Below are positions 51,452-57,164 of a stretch of DNA of 64,000 nt, in pieces. The translations under genes and the position numbers were made by a program. The stretch comes from Papilionanthe hookeriana x Papilionanthe teres (Eukaryota > Streptophyta > Magnoliopsida > Asparagales > Orchidaceae). Under the pieces are notes generated by a model, which made no database searches, was not told the DNA's origin, and worked only from the letters and a program-made list of their open reading frames with translations. Each line of letters opens with the position of its first letter. Positions within the stretch are counted from its first letter, which is position 1. Location: the NCBI GenBank assembly GCA_022702705.1, contig CM040430.1, forward strand, positions 79,921,239 to 79,985,238. The letters are read 5' to 3'.

Positions 51452-53043
51452 TAAAATAATAGTATAAAAAATATTTTAGATGTGACATATTAGAATAAAT
51501 ATGAGTTTTAACCCAAGATTAAAAATAATATTGTTTTTATTTTCCAACCATCAGTGATTGCAGTGTGCTTCAGATAAGCTAAGGAATAAAGTATCTCCAA
51601 AGATAACCAGCCATGTTTAAAAATTTTTAATTGAGGTAAGAATCTCATGCCTCGATCTTTTTTGTTTGATTAATGAGCTCCTCATTATATTATTTGGAAT
51701 AAATAGCTTTTTTAGATCAAAACACATTTACTTCTCTAAAAATACAGAAGAAAAAGATTTATTGTGGGGATTATTTGGAAGCTGGCAAAACCACCACCGC
51801 CAGAGTTAAGTGAAGTCATTGATAGCATCATTGTGATCAATATTGAATGGTAGCGAGTCAATGTCCATATATGTCAAAAAGAGGAAGGCAAAAAAAGGAA
51901 TGGAAAGATGGAATTTTGGAGTGGATGACAGTTCTTCGAAGAACTATTTAGAAAATTATTGGACCTAAGTTCTCCTTCAAAGTTGCCTAAAAAGGTCACT
52001 GGTGATTAGAAATTAATGAGTAAAAGGCCATGTGATCAACAACAAGATCTAAATCCTCCCTAAGAATATCAAAATAACATCAAATTGTGAATTCTAAATC
52101 CTCCCTAAATTTGATCCATTGAGGCTCAACAAGGCACTCCGCATGTAGCCCTGCCTTGGCTCCCAATGATGGACAAGCAGCCAAGTTTAGACCTGGCTTA
52201 ACCCTTGACTAATTATCCCGCACAAGTAGTAGATGGATTCTTGTGTCTCCTGCTAAGCTTAATCAAATTGATTCAAATTTAAAGTGCACGTTTCCACAAG
52301 CTGGTGGAACATGTTAGAAATGGATGAATAAATAAGGCGGGAAATTTTGTATGTTAAGAAGAAAAAAGGCAGTTGGACCCGGATCCTCCTGTAAGCGACA
52401 CAATAACTATTCTCTAGACTTTTTTTCTTACATTTCCCCTTCAGTAATCTGTTTAAAGAAAGGATGGCATCGCATGCACGGTTACAAGTCAGTGTTTAAA
52501 AACACTCTAGCAACCAAGGGTTTTGGCCGCATTAGAAAAACTATTTTCCCCTTCCAGTAAGAAAAAATGAACAAAGCTTACTGGAAGAGAAAATGTAAGA
52601 AAAATCCTTCGGTGTTAGAGTGTATTTCATTCAGTGTTTAAATACAATCTAGGACCAAGGGTTTTGGCTGGATTCAAAAAAAACAATTTATTCGTATTTA
52701 TGAACACTTTTTCGATCCAGGTTGACAAATAGGGTTCAAGGTTCGAACGATTGCAGCCGCCATAGCATCAAGCATACATTAGATTAACCGAGATTAAAAA
52801 GGAGATAATAAAAAATAGGATTTAAATGCCAGGATAATCAAGAAAGGGGGCTCACATGAGGGTTTGTGTATGAGCGGTTGCACCAAAAAGTACACGGTAG
52901 ATCTCGGCAACCTTTTCTTCCACCTTGAGCTGCTCCAATTGTGTTACTGTAAGTGTTCTCGGCTGGTGATCACCGTCGGAGTGAGGAGGAGAAGAAGTCG
53001 GAGAGGATGCGGCAGAGGACGAATCGATAGGAGAAGACTCCAT
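17207..53043 (-). CDS. FTB: Protein farnesyltransferase subunit beta, N-terminal half (exons 1-7), partial
   Basis: The beta subunit pairs with the alpha subunit in the cytosol and transfers a farnesyl group to CaaX-box proteins. In Arabidopsis (ERA1) it dampens abscisic-acid signalling. The coding join is complement(52856-53043, 44601-44687, 44422-44527, 39765-39800, 26067-26149, 25925-25978, 17207-17258). It gives 606 bases, or 202 codons, with all phases consistent, every junction GT-AG and no stop. Conserved landmarks in order: VTQLEQ, LDANRPWLCYW across exons 2-3, NGGYGGGPGQ, LPHLATTYAAVNTLVTLG, and GEMDVRACYTAIS, which holds the FPP-pocket arginine. The family is about 400-450 residues, so roughly half is here. 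The zinc-site half was not found to the left. Large introns are filled with transposons, yet the exons are intact, which argues for a working gene. Confidence 0.93.
18637..18652 (+). repeat. Target-site duplication, left copy
   Basis: GAAATTTTATGTGCAG, identical to 21828-21843 across the LINE. The first G of the right copy could also belong to the TTG tail. Confidence 0.9.
18653..21827 (+). mobile_element. Near full-length RTE-clade LINE with target-site duplications
   Basis: A 3.17-kb non-LTR retrotransposon with all parts in order. The 5' leader (18653 to about 18,930) contains 'gtcgttgccggtcccaagcc'. The apurinic-type endonuclease (about 18,950-19,680) has GSWNIGTLNGK, IQETKW and GGDLNGHVG-like blocks. 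A linker reads IQDLNIWDVHEDAN (19,760-20,020). The RT (about 20,300-21,300) has FIDLEKAYDKVPRDVLW and the FVDD active-site box at 21013-21024. The conserved tail includes RLKWFGHIKRRP, and the end is 'ccgaccccacttagtggga' plus (TTG)n. The frame is broken: a TAG stands at the LGFKL*YSG tryptophan and there are frameshifts, so it is not autonomous. It sits in FTB intron 6, antisense to the gene. The 16-bp flanking duplication is perfect. Confidence 0.93.
21828..21843 (+). repeat. Target-site duplication, right copy
   Basis: A perfect 16-base copy of 18637-18652, directly after the (TTG)n tail. Confidence 0.9.
21844..23030. other. FTB intron 6, no gene recognised
   Basis: AT-rich intronic sequence with an A-run near 21,885. 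Minus ORFs at 21935-22177 and 22758-22970 have no recognisable motif. Confidence 0.5.
23031..23303. repeat. hAT-type MITE-like element
   Basis: The left end 'agggtctgtttggggagg' mirrors the right end, whose reverse complement is 'ggaatttgtttggggctcc'. About 270 bp, non-coding. The G-TCTGTTTGGGG-type ends are common in plant hAT-derived MITEs. I could not fix an 8-bp duplication. Confidence 0.5.
23690..25429 (-). mobile_element. Gypsy-type LTR (TGATACACC family), minus copy
   Basis: On the minus strand it starts TGATACACCTAAAATATATA at 25,429 and ends near 23,776 with GTATACTTGCGTAAAATCCCA. It matches the plus-strand copy at 29952-30861 over most of its length in opposite orientation. About 80 bp of internal sequence past the LTR end (23690-23775) is also shared ('atttgctt-agaatca'). 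This copy has about 600 bp more near its 5' part, including a 'gcgcctatgcgtcagcc' block. No pol sequence is attached. It lies in FTB intron 6 in sense orientation. Confidence 0.75.
25430..25924. other. FTB intron 6, splice-donor side
   Basis: Begins (minus strand) with gtatgtt after exon 6. No further exon. The minus ORF at 25512-25700 is not an exon (see rejected). Confidence 0.55.
25925..25978 (-). CDS. FTB: FTB exon 6
   Basis: Encodes REAMHKFLMQMKDSCGAF(R), matching the 'INREKMYKFL-RMKDTSGAFR' region of the family. The acceptor is ggttag and the donor gtatgt. The first A completes the arginine codon begun in exon 5, and the last AG is completed in exon 7. Confidence 0.93.
26067..26149 (-). 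CDS. FTB: FTB exon 5
   Basis: Encodes LPHLATTYAAVNTLVTLGSE followed by TALSSMN, one of the most conserved stretches of the family. The acceptor is cagtgcag and the donor gtgatt. Intron 5 (25979-26066) is only 88 bp. Confidence 0.96.
26178..26303 (+). mobile_element. tRNA-derived SINE
   Basis: A 126-bp element with an RNA polymerase III A box (TGGCCTAATAGTTGAG) starting near 26,196 and a B box (GGGTTCAAGGCC) about 35 bases later. A short GT-rich segment and an A-run follow. It is flanked by a 13-bp duplication with one mismatch, ccatagtcaaaat at 26165-26177 and ccatagtcagaat at 26304-26316. It lies antisense to FTB, 28 bp from the exon 5 acceptor. Confidence 0.88.
26317..27680. other. FTB intron 4, no gene recognised
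   Basis: AT-rich. The plus ORF at 26995-27273 (92 codons) has no recognised motif. The left part of the minus-strand copia LTR may reach into this stretch, but I cannot place its end. Confidence 0.45.
27690..27877 (-). mobile_element. Copia LTR segment (3' LTR start)
   Basis: On the minus strand it follows a polypurine tract (GAAGGGAAGGGGA) just after the copia frame and begins near TGATTTTTCAATTTTAG. It shares about 190 bp, including the 'cttatataataaggaa' block, with 29215-29393, which I read as the other LTR of the same element. The far end is not determined. Confidence 0.6.
27878..28330 (-). pseudogene. Ty1/copia RNase H remnant
   Basis: The minus strand reads MFCDSQAAITTVKNSVHHDR, then KYIEIDRYFISEK, then (in pieces) THLIYTPTHH and SNVFTKSLLPGNLIELN. 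These are successive blocks of copia RNase H. Upstream the WSKKQT-like block lies in another frame. Several stops and frameshifts. Almost all of gag, integrase and RT are missing between this and the upstream LTR. Confidence 0.85.
28340..29393 (-). mobile_element. Putative 5' LTR and leader of the deleted copia element
   Basis: 29215-29393 matches the 3' LTR segment at 27690-27877 in the same orientation. The rest (28,340-29,214) is richer in GC and repeats an 'aaccatgca' / 'aatcacgc' type motif, which gives the C/H/K-rich 147-codon plus ORF at 28842-29285. I treat that ORF as LTR sequence. The boundary toward RNase H is arbitrary. Confidence 0.45.
29394..29951. other. FTB intron 4, no gene recognised
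   Basis: Two overlapping minus ORFs (29563-29820 and 29741-29959) without recognisable motifs. They could be decayed transposon internal sequence. Confidence 0.4.
29952..30930 (+). mobile_element. Gypsy-type LTR (TGATACACC family), plus copy with primer-binding-like site
   Basis: Starts TGATACACCTAAAATATATA at 29,952 and reaches ATACTTGCGTAGAATCTCA near 30,861. About 50 bp on, TTTTTGGTGCCTTTGCAGAG (30908-30927) resembles the 'TTTTTGGCGCCGTTGCCGGGG' primer-binding region found after this kind of plant gypsy LTR. It is the inverted partner of 23690-25429. Antisense to FTB. Confidence 0.7.
30931..31620. other. FTB intron 4, no gene recognised
   Basis: Possibly leader or gag remnant of the element at 29952. 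The minus ORF 30864-31184 and other ORFs show no recognisable domain. Confidence 0.4.
31621..32400 (+). promoter_or_regulatory. TATA-containing, C/T-rich leader-like block (probably an LTR)
   Basis: CCCTATAAATCGAGG at 31,747-31,761 is a good TATA box. A C/T-rich leader follows, with a 96-codon ORF (31780-32070) of S/P/L-rich composition. Near 32,350-32,420 the 'gtgattgccgcttcgagataagtaac' type sequence ends in a splice-donor-like gataagta, as in the 3' part of some plant gypsy LTRs. I could not define the ends and do not call the ORF a gene. Confidence 0.35.
32401..33217. other. FTB intron 4, no gene recognised
   Basis: AT-rich. It contains a short direct repeat 'acaggccgacaggccgac' near 32,763 and nothing else that I can interpret. 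Confidence 0.45.
33218..35835 (+). pseudogene. RTE-clade LINE, 5'-truncated, decayed
   Basis: It begins inside the endonuclease ('LKIIIDTKIFNI') and runs to the 3' end (caacttagtgggataaagg with a degenerate TTG-like tail). Recognisable blocks: the linker IQDIKIWHAHEKAN (about 33,770), the RT start KSKNMPLEWRKSILV (about 34,470), SHNQFGFMSG (about 34,640), IIDLKKTYDKVSSNILWRVL (34,755), FVDDIFLVDK (about 35,023) and the tail motif ESYLR*SCHIKHRP (35,580). Many stops and frame changes. It lies in FTB intron 4, antisense. No duplication recognised. Confidence 0.9.
36197..36669 (+). mobile_element. Ty3/gypsy 5' LTR
   Basis: Begins TGTTACAGCCACATACTCG and ends directly before the primer-binding site. 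A TATA-like ACATATTTAAGGAG lies at 36,350. Its length (about 470 bp) fits small plant chromovirus LTRs. Most of the 157-codon ORF at 36025-36498 lies in this LTR and is not a gene. Confidence 0.65.
36671..36681 (+). other. Retrotransposon primer-binding site
   Basis: TGGTATCAGAG, complementary to the 3' end of initiator methionine tRNA. It lies between the LTR and gag. Confidence 0.85.
36698..38190 (+). pseudogene. Ty3/gypsy gag and start of protease, decayed
   Basis: The leader ATG opens into MIAKKVDVLERDVEQNRPGM, as in coiled-coil gag N-termini. The retrotransposon gag core follows (about 37,225-37,720): EWEDAHGWVYRVE, NELTEEEKLMATGLCLEGKA, LAWYQWIEA, EHRKKFEVLSERLR and RENMELAQMMEDKK. The retropepsin start is VVDLVLVDSKATHSLT (38,140), where the usual DSGATH has become DSKATH. 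At least ten stops or frame changes are present. RT, RNase H and integrase are missing. It lies in FTB intron 4, antisense. Confidence 0.85.
38004..38127 (+). repeat. 62-bp tandem duplication inside the gag-protease remnant
   Basis: Two adjacent copies (38004-38065, 38066-38127), both starting gaatgtggtagagatgtccc, that differ at about one base. The unit is not a multiple of three, so it also shifts the frame. Confidence 0.9.
38191..38470 (+). mobile_element. LTR 3' end-like remnant with degenerate primer-binding site
   Basis: A C/T-rich stretch, then 'tttcagcaataata', then 'gtttgggttatctccgatatcatgg'. The order and spacing resemble 43,960-44,010, where 'cagcaataaaattg' is followed by 'ggattgggtttcctctggtatcataat'. 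Both look like the end of a copia-type LTR and a decayed tRNA-Met primer-binding site. Confidence 0.4.
38471..39764. other. FTB intron 4, donor side; no gene recognised
   Basis: AT-rich intronic sequence. The donor gttttg directly follows exon 4. Confidence 0.55.
39765..39800 (-). CDS. FTB: FTB exon 4, a 12-codon microexon
   Basis: Encodes DINGGYGGGPGQ, matching the family's conserved 'C-GGYGGGPGQ' segment. The acceptor is attacag and the donor gttttg, phase 0 on both sides. It is isolated by 4.6 kb and 13.6 kb of intron. Confidence 0.93.
39801..40903. other. FTB intron 3, no gene recognised
   Basis: AT-rich. The plus ORF at 40193-40426 (77 codons) has no recognised motif. Confidence 0.5.
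40904..41306. repeat. Direct repeat of about 108 bp, two copies
   Basis: 40904-41012 and 41199-41306 are about 94% identical ('tatgaagatgtataactgtt' through 'aagcttaaa'). The second copy ends exactly where the copia frame begins. Confidence 0.85.
41307..42066 (+). pseudogene. Ty1/copia RT-RNase H C-terminal remnant
   Basis: Reads KYVLDFLKK, then DCKFADTPIEPNQKLGDG, LVEKLIYLSHIRSDTIFSI, PEVVDRILRYLKSIPR, YTDVDWAGSVVDKRSTSEYC, VCEMLWLKRILEELRIPIN, YYDNKADTSIA, VEIDRHFIKEMID and finally SNLGFKDIHTPT. These are the successive blocks of copia RT tail and RNase H, here spread over three frames with stops. Gag, integrase and most of RT are missing. Antisense to FTB in intron 3. Confidence 0.9.
42067..42305 (+). 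mobile_element. Copia polypurine tract and 3' LTR
   Basis: TTGAGGGGAAG follows the stop of the RNase H frame, the usual position of the polypurine tract. An AT-rich LTR-like stretch ends near 'atgaaattgaagaagaataat', as in copia LTR ends. The boundaries are approximate. Confidence 0.6.
42306..42790. other. FTB intron 3, no gene recognised
   Basis: AT-rich sequence without clear structure. Confidence 0.5.
42794..42870. repeat. Minisatellite, about 19-bp unit, 3-4 copies
   Basis: Repeats of 'ggtttataagactgatgtt', with divergence at both ends. Confidence 0.85.
42871..44010 (+). mobile_element. LTR-like block with GC-rich leader and primer-binding-like end
   Basis: AT-rich to about 43,030, then a C/G-rich stretch to about 43,840 with short ORFs in several frames. 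'cagcaataaaattg' (43,955) and 'tctggtatcataat' (43,997-44,010) follow, the latter close to a TGGTATCAGA primer-binding site. I read this as a copia-type LTR end, possibly solo, in FTB intron 3. The ORFs at 43445-43875 are P/S/L-rich leader translations, not genes. Confidence 0.4.
44011..44421. other. FTB intron 3, donor side; no gene recognised
   Basis: AT-rich. The donor gtatat follows exon 3. Confidence 0.5.
44422..44527 (-). CDS. FTB: FTB exon 3
   Basis: Encodes RPWLCYWIIHSIALLGE followed by SLDTELENNTVDLLSRCK, a hallmark segment of the family. The acceptor is ctgcag and the donor gtatat. The first T completes the AAT (Asn) codon from exon 2. The last residue is K where the family usually has Q. 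Confidence 0.96.
44601..44687 (-). CDS. FTB: FTB exon 2
   Basis: Encodes LELWRDNHIEFLTRGLNQLG then PTYHVLDA(N). The acceptor is gtgtag and the donor gtaagg. The first G completes the ATG split by intron 1. Intron 2 (44528-44600) is 73 bp. Confidence 0.95.
44688..45970. other. FTB intron 1, acceptor side; no gene recognised
   Basis: AT-rich. The minus ORF at 45454-45681 has no recognised motif. Confidence 0.5.
45975..46780. repeat. Candidate foldback element with GACAC/GTGTC-rich ends
   Basis: The left end has repeated 'gacac' motifs (tagacacatctctgacacat, acacagacaggacacagaca). The right end has the complementary 'cgtgtcccgtatccgtgc' and 'tgtgtccccgtgttcg' motifs. 'cttgcac-g--acg' at the left mirrors 'tgttgcacggatacg' in the reverse complement of the right. 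The arms are imperfect, and a copy of the 5.2-kb MITE family lies inside at about 46,190-46,365. Confidence 0.45.
46190..46365. repeat. MITE-like family copy nested in the foldback candidate
   Basis: Contains the 'tttcactttttaaaattgaaa' and 'atttaggtgttagatatgtaaatacata' blocks that match the inner part and right arm of 5239-5484. Confidence 0.5.
46781..47930. other. FTB intron 1, no gene recognised
   Basis: AT-rich, without coding or clear repeat structure. Confidence 0.5.
47931..48350 (+). pseudogene. PIF/Harbinger element: left end and transposase fragment
   Basis: TTA followed by GGGTGCGTTTGGGGCGGCG at 47,928-47,949 fits a PIF/Harbinger terminal repeat with its 3-bp TTA duplication. About 160 bp later the transposase core begins in frame: YYQNCIGAIDGTHIDVSVQN (first catalytic D in DGTH), one stop, then NIMVVCDFNIYFTFVM and SWKGNAYDSTVFKPAMRN (second catalytic D region). 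The fragment stops near 48,350. The third catalytic residue and the right terminal repeat were not found. The N-terminal half is missing, so this is an internal deletion. Located in FTB intron 1, antisense. Confidence 0.85.
48486..48575. repeat. 48-bp near-perfect palindrome flanked by direct repeats
   Basis: 48502-48549 is a palindrome with one mismatch; the inner 28 bases AGCACAGTTCTCGC/GCGAGAACTGTGCT are perfect. On each side stands a direct repeat, acaagtagccatatatgtga at 48486 and acaagtagcaatatatgcga at 48551. Confidence 0.9.
48576..51410. other. FTB intron 1, no gene recognised
   Basis: Includes a 111-codon plus ORF (48566-48901), rich in hydrophobic residues and without a recognised domain. 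The stretch 49,000-50,300 is less AT-rich and may be decayed transposon, but I cannot assign it. Confidence 0.4.
51417..51451. repeat. (ATT)n microsatellite
   Basis: About 11-12 uninterrupted trinucleotide units. Confidence 0.95.
51452..52400. other. FTB intron 1, no gene recognised
   Basis: AT-rich, featureless. Confidence 0.5.
52415..52685. repeat. Foldback and direct repeats in FTB intron 1
   Basis: 'tttcttacatttccccttcagtaa' (about 52,423) is mirrored by 'ttactggaagagaaaatgtaag' (about 52,579). The block 'gtgtttaa-aca-tctag-accaagggttttggc' occurs twice, at about 52,490 and 52,637. The structure resembles a MITE plus a local duplication, 170-440 bp downstream of exon 1. Confidence 0.55.
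52856..53043 (-). CDS. FTB: FTB exon 1 with start codon
   Basis: Encodes MESSPIDSSSAASSPTSSPP, a poorly conserved serine/proline-rich start, then RTLTVTQLEQLKVEEKVAEI and YRVLFGATAHTQTL. The VTQ-EQ..VE..V..IY pattern is that of plant FTB N-termini. The donor gtgagc splits the next ATG codon. I chose the start at 53,043. In-frame upstream ATGs (53,199 and 53,202) would add a 52-53-residue extension unlike the family. Confidence 0.9.
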
Positions 53044-53484
53044 GGATATCGATTTTGTGACAAGAAACGGGCCCTTGATCTTTTCTTCTCGTTGCCTGCT
53101 GGTAAAAAATTTGCGTCGACCGGACGCCGGACGCAATGGACATGCGGGCTGCGAAATTTTCCTTAATATCACACCCTCGCCTAAGGAAAATTTTTCCATC
53201 ATGACCTCTGTACCTCAACATGCGGAGTCCAATTATACGCCGCCACATGGCATCCCGCCACGTATGATGCCACGTGACTCTGTGGGTCCCGCTCAGTAGA
53301 GAAAATTAACGATTTTTTTAGGTCCGGCCCGAAACCCTAACCCATCTATTTCCGGCATGTTCCGTTCCGTCAAAATATTTTACCGCCAGAAGGAAGATAG
53401 TAGTGTTGGATTGCAGGTGGAAATTTTTTTTGGAGCTCAGGTTCTATTCGCAGCTTAGGGTTTAGGGATTCGGCGGACTTCTCC
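53044..53484. promoter_or_regulatory. Divergent intergenic region between FTB and the FAR1-type gene
   Basis: 441 bp separate the two start codons. The part next to FTB is less AT-rich, and 'accctaacccatctatttcc' lies in the middle. I see no convincing TATA box in either direction. It probably holds both promoters and 5' UTRs. Confidence 0.6.
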
Positions 53485-53547
53485 ATGGACGGTGAAATGC
53501 CTGAGGATTTGAACCCATCATTCTCTCTTAACTTCGAAGCAATTGAA
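53485..53547 (+). CDS. FAR1-type gene, exon 1
   Basis: Encodes MDGEMPEDLNPSFSLNFEAI plus E. The donor gtgagt follows in phase 0 and joins in frame to the acceptor at 54,552. Short acidic first exons before the FAR1 domain are common in FAR1-related genes. Confidence 0.65.
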
Positions 53548-54551
53548 GTGAGTATTACTTGTTATTTTTTTGTTTTACTTTACGTTAGTTGGTTTATGAG
53601 CTTTGATATAGGTTTAGAGATTTTTACGTAGGGTTTACGTTGAAGAAGATGAATTAATATGTTGGTGTTATTACGGATGTTACGTTTGTATTATTGTTGT
53701 GTTATTTTGGTGTTATTTTAGTGTTATTTTGTGTAAGTTGAATAAAATATTGTGTTTAAGGTGTTACTTAGAGTCTTTGTTGTGATGTTCAGTTGGTTTA
53801 TGGCTTTGATATAGGTTTTGGGATTTTTCTGTAGGGTTTACTTTGAAGAAGATGAATTAATATGTTGGTGGTATTACGGTTGTTACATTTGTATTATTAT
53901 GGTGTTATTTTGGTGTTATTTTAGTGTTAGTTTGTGTAAGTTGAATAAAATATTGTGTTTAACGTGTTACTTAGGTGTTGATGTGATGTTTACTTGGTTT
54001 ATGGCTTTGATATAGTACTGTTATTGTGGTGTTTAGTTGGTTTATGACTTTGATATAGTACTGTTATTGTGGTTATTATGGTGTTACGCTCGTATTATTT
54101 ATGTGTTATTATGATGTTATTGATGTGTTATCATTGTGTTTTCACGGTATTTACTTGTTTGTTAGGATCATATCATGATACTGGTGTACTTTTGTAACGC
54201 AGGGAATTATTTTTTATTATGGTATTACTTTTGCTGTCACTATGGTGGTTAGCTTGTGTTATTCTGGTATTACTCTAGCGTTATTGAAGTCAGATGGTTG
54301 TTTTTGCTTGCATAATATATAGTGTTGCTCTCATTTTAGGATGTAGGGATATTTGGTGGTGTCATCATGGTGTGGGAGTAGTGTTATGGTGGTCCTATTA
54401 TCGAGATATTGTAGTATTATTCTAGTATTATCCTGGTGTGGGAGTGGGCTTATTATGGCATTATTGAAGTGTTATGCTGGTGTTATCATGGCTTTTTGAT
54501 GCTCTTTTGACAATGTCTAACTTTGTATAAATATATTCATCAAATATGCAG
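53548..54551 (+). other. FAR1-type gene, intron 1, with tandem duplications
   Basis: A 1,004-bp gt...cag intron. It has a tandem duplication with about 204-bp period (units starting 53,587 and 53,791, a degraded third at 53,992) and a 43-bp duplication (53,992 / 54,035). All are rich in 'ggtgttattttggtgttatt'. The TGTTATT motif is the complement of the AATAACA motif of the 57-58 kb array. Confidence 0.7.
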
Positions 54552-56618
54552 TCAGGTGAGGCTACAGAACCTTGCAATCTAGCAATTACAGAGATGTTTT
54601 TTAGAAGCAACATCTGCAAGGAGGAAGAAGCTTATGAAAGCTATTGTATATATGCATATCACGTAGGATTCACTGTTCGGAAGGACCACACTAGCTACTG
54701 GCCAAACTCCAGGAAACTGAAGAGCAAAGATTATATATGCGGGAAAGCCGGCTACAAGAAAGAGCCTAACAACATGGAGAGCGTTAAGTACAAAAAATCG
54801 GACACGAGGACCGGTTGTAAGGCCATGGTTCGATTTGCTGTTGACCTTGAGGGCAACTGGACGGTGGCAAAATTCATTGAAAATCACAACCATCCTTTGG
54901 CTAAAAGTGGTGATAAACATCTTCTTAGTTCGAGCAGAAGGATAAGTGAGTTGAATGCAGATGTCTTAAGATCCATGACAGGTGTGGGAATTAGAGCAAC
55001 AGATGCATACAATTTCATTGCTTCGGAGGTTGGTGGTGTAGAGAATTTGGAATGCACCAAGACAGATGCACATAATTTCATTCAAAGAGAAAGAAGAGAG
55101 AAAATTGAGCAGGGAGATGTCAATGCACTAATACAGCTGTTCATGGAAAGACAGGCTGGTGATAGCATGTTTACTTGGGATTTCCAAACAGATGAGTCTG
55201 GAAGGCTAACAAACATTTTCTGAAGTGATGGATTATCCAGGTTGGATTATGATTGTTTTGGGAATGTGATAATATTTGACACAAGCTACATATTAAATAA
55301 ATATAACTTATGCTGCGCTCCATTTGTGGGGGTTAACCACCACTGGAAAAACGCACTATTTGGAGTTGGATTTCTGTCCGATGAGATCACTGATTCATTG
55401 GTGTGGCTTTTCAAATCGTTTGCTCGAATAATGGGAGAGAAGCACCCAGTAACAATATTTACCGATTAGGACCAAGCAATGGCAAGAGCCATTGCAGAGT
55501 GCTTCCCTCAGACACGTCACAGATTATGTCAATGGCATATCCATAAAAAACTTCCTTCAAAGGTGAATTGCGTAGTTCGTACTAAGAGCATCTGTGGTCT
55601 TTTTTATAAATGCATGAGTAAGTGTGACACCGAGGAGGATTTCGAAGAAACTTGGTCATTAATGATTGAAGTTGGGGAACTTCAGAATAATACTTGGTTG
55701 GCTGAAATGTATTGTCACAGGCACAGATGGTCAATAGCATTTAATAAGGATGTATTCGGTATGGGAATTTTATCAACACAGAGGAGTGAGTCAACCAATA
55801 ATATATGTCATAATGTTACAAAACCAACTAGCTCTCTATCGGATTGTTTCATTGGTCTTGAAACCATCGTGAAATCTTGGCGTCGCAACGAGAAAGATGA
55901 AGATTTCAAATGCGGTCAGTCTGTCACATTGCCCATTGTTAAAATAAATCCCGTGTTGAGGCAAGCTGCTGCATTCTATACAAGGAAGCTTTATTCAATG
56001 TTTTAACAAGAGCTACTGAATGGATTATGTGGGCTTACAGCTGAATTATTTGCGGATGGTGAGGGTAGATACAATGTAATGAGTTTGGATGAGGAGGGAA
56101 CAAGGCAGTCGTGGACTGTATTAGTCAACAAAGTTAATGTTGAGGTTACATGTACTTGCAAAAAATTTGAGATGATGGGACTGCTGTGCTCCCATGCTCT
56201 ATTTGTGCTCAATGTAGTGAAAATAAAGGTGATTCCAGATAAGTATTTCTTACTACGGTGGTCTAAAAATGCTAAAAGGGATATCTACAATAGATATGGA
56301 TGTAAAGATATGAGAAATTCCAATGTGAACAATGTTTCATCAAGTGCATTGTTATTCAAGTCCAGTTCTCAGAAGTTTGCGTATCAACTCATAAATATGA
56401 CACAAGGACATGATTCAGCGGAGGAGTTGTTGTGGACGACCTTTAAAAAACTATCTGTTGACCTTGGTGACGTTCTAGCAGGGAGAAAACGTGAGTGTAA
56501 TACAACGACGAAGAAGAAAAAAATTCCAAAACTAGGACTTTCTGTTGACGACCCCGCAAAGATGAGGCCGAAAGGAGTTTCAACATCGAGATTGAAAGGA
56601 TATTGGGAAAAAAACTAA
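54552..56618 (+). pseudogene. FAR1/FHY3-related (MULE-type transposase) gene, exon 2, three in-frame stops
   Basis: One uninterrupted frame, with no frameshift until its end. Numbering from exon 1: the FAR1 zinc-finger domain is at about residues 45-136 (YICGKAG, TGCKAMVRF, ENHNHPL). The MULE DDE domain has D264 (NVIIFDTSY), D326 (TIFTD) and E434 (STQRSESTNN) plus CQWHIHKKLP. The SWIM zinc finger is CTCKKFEMMGLLCSHA (C555, C557, C567, H569). Total about 709 codons, the usual length. Stops: TGA 55221-55223 where the family has Trp, TAG 55467-55469 where it has Gln, TAA 56004-56006, probably Gln. Each fits a single G-to-A or C-to-T change. Family members are light-signalling transcription factors domesticated from MULE transposases, or the transposases themselves. 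Which this was is open. Confidence 0.88.
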
Positions 56619-56924
56619 GAAATGCAAAAGTAAGAAGTCGTTGCTTGAGAAATGCTTTCTTTCTAAGTATGTTGAGTTTTGTTCTCTTCTGGGATATAAT
56701 TTTCAACTTTGCTTTCAGGAAAGGAACAACATGGGTCATCTAGCCGTGAAGCTATTAATATATTCGAAGAAATGTTGGTCGATTGTCTTACACGGGTGCG
56801 TTCGATTTATTCGATTCGGTCGGTTCTTCAATGGAATTATGCAATTCAAGTTTACCCGGTTTTGACATTGTCTTGCAGGATTACTATGAAACGCAACCAG
56901 TCGGTACATACACTGGAATACTAA
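56619..56924 (+). other. FAR1-type gene, possible 3' exon
   Basis: If the run of seven A at 56608-56614 hides a one-base shift, the frame would continue as GKKTKKCK, the basic tail seen in FAR1 relatives, to a donor at 56630 (gtaagaag). A good acceptor, tgctttcag, ends at 56,718 and opens into KEQHGSSSREAINIFEEM. The remaining sequence to 57,160 shows no gene. Confidence 0.4.
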
Positions 56925-57164
56925 TGGATTCCAGAAGTTAGTGATATATTGTTTGAGTTTTTGTATGATATAGATGTATTTATTGTTGTTTAGGTCCCTG
57001 TTTGATATAGATGTATTTATGTTTGACAAGTTTTTTAGTTTATATTTTGTTGGAGAAATAATTCAGTACATATTATGAATGACAAATAGCTCTGCTTGGA
57101 TGATTAAAATTCTTTCTGTAAGTTGGAAACTATAGAATAACAACCGTAAAGGAGTTCAGTAACA

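Noticed and set aside
52852..53202. Upstream in-frame ATGs (53,202 and 53,199) as the FTB start
   Set aside because: They would add a 52-53-residue basic extension not seen in the family. The ATG at 53,043 gives the usual N-terminal length.
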